Below are positions 6,434 to 6,609 of a DNA stretch of 6,609 nucleotides, piece after piece (position 1 is the first letter of the stretch; each line of letters opens with the position of its first letter). The translations under genes were made by a program, and so were the position numbers. Location of the stretch: NCBI GenBank assembly GCA_031276375.1, contig JAISNE010000051.1, forward strand, positions 1 through 6,609, in the 5' to 3' direction. The DNA is from Accumulibacter sp. (lineage in GTDB: Bacteria > Pseudomonadota > Gammaproteobacteria > Burkholderiales > Rhodocyclaceae). A model generated the notes under the pieces. The model searched no databases. It was not told the DNA's origin and worked only from the letters and a program-made list of their open reading frames with translations.

Positions 6434-6447
6434 CGGCGAGGCCCGGA

Positions 6448-6609
<162 letters not shown>

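Larger units (their letters stand above)
5881..6447. other. Intergenic region between the P-II gene and tolB
   Basis: This stretch separates two - strand transcription units. It contains the dispersed repeat (5950-6100), the possible small ORF (6101-6175), four inverted repeats (6171-6327) and the weak P-II terminator (6412-6433). Bases 5881-5949 and 6328-6411 show nothing I can name. No tolQ, tolR or tolA sequence is recognisable in any frame. Confidence 0.7.

Noticed and set aside
5881..6447. preQ1 riboswitch for the queuosine genes
   Set aside because: queE and queC follow cpoB and the PilZ gene with short gaps; there is no room for an aptamer before queE, and the spacer upstream of tolB shows no preQ1 consensus I recognise.

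Overview
The window reads like the chromosome of a Betaproteobacterium. A Rhodocyclales-type member is my best guess, based on the GC-rich sequence, a Pal with the GNTDERG form of the peptidoglycan motif, a tol-pal cluster followed by queE and queC, and a GC-rich palindromic intergenic repeat. The genus cannot be fixed from the sequence alone. No rRNA, tRNA, CRISPR array, phage gene or transposase was found.

Layout. (1) Bases 1-1300, + strand: one long gene of unrecognised family, possibly cut by the left edge. It has a helical N-terminal half and a beta-rich C-terminal half carrying PilZ-like motifs. (2) Bases 1301-1344: a short convergent gap with a perfect 8-bp hairpin that lacks a correctly placed U-tract. 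(3) Bases 1345-5787, - strand: a tight co-directional block read in the order tolB, pal, cpoB (ybgF), queE, a PilZ gene resembling MapZ/PA4608, queC. Gaps are 48, 1, 4, 21 and 37 bp. (4) Bases 5788-6447: about 660 bp without a convincing large gene. It holds a candidate tolB promoter, an inverted pair of repeat arms, and a cluster of hairpins including a 32-bp near-perfect palindrome. A 24-codon ORF with a good Shine-Dalgarno sequence overlaps that palindrome. (5) Bases 6448-6609, - strand: the last 53 residues of a P-II nitrogen regulator.

How the genes work together. TolB, Pal and CpoB are the periplasmic and outer-membrane half of the Tol-Pal envelope constriction system. QueE and QueC make 7-carboxy-7-deazaguanine and then preQ0 for queuosine modification of tRNA. 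The PilZ protein between them is expected to bind c-di-GMP. The usual upstream tolQ-tolR-tolA genes are absent: tolB is preceded by the repeat region and then the P-II gene. The most notable points are the MapZ-like gene lodged between the two queuosine genes, the separation of tolB-pal from tolQRA, a second possible c-di-GMP protein facing the operon, and the hairpin-rich region at 6101-6330. I see no clear new defence or mobile system.
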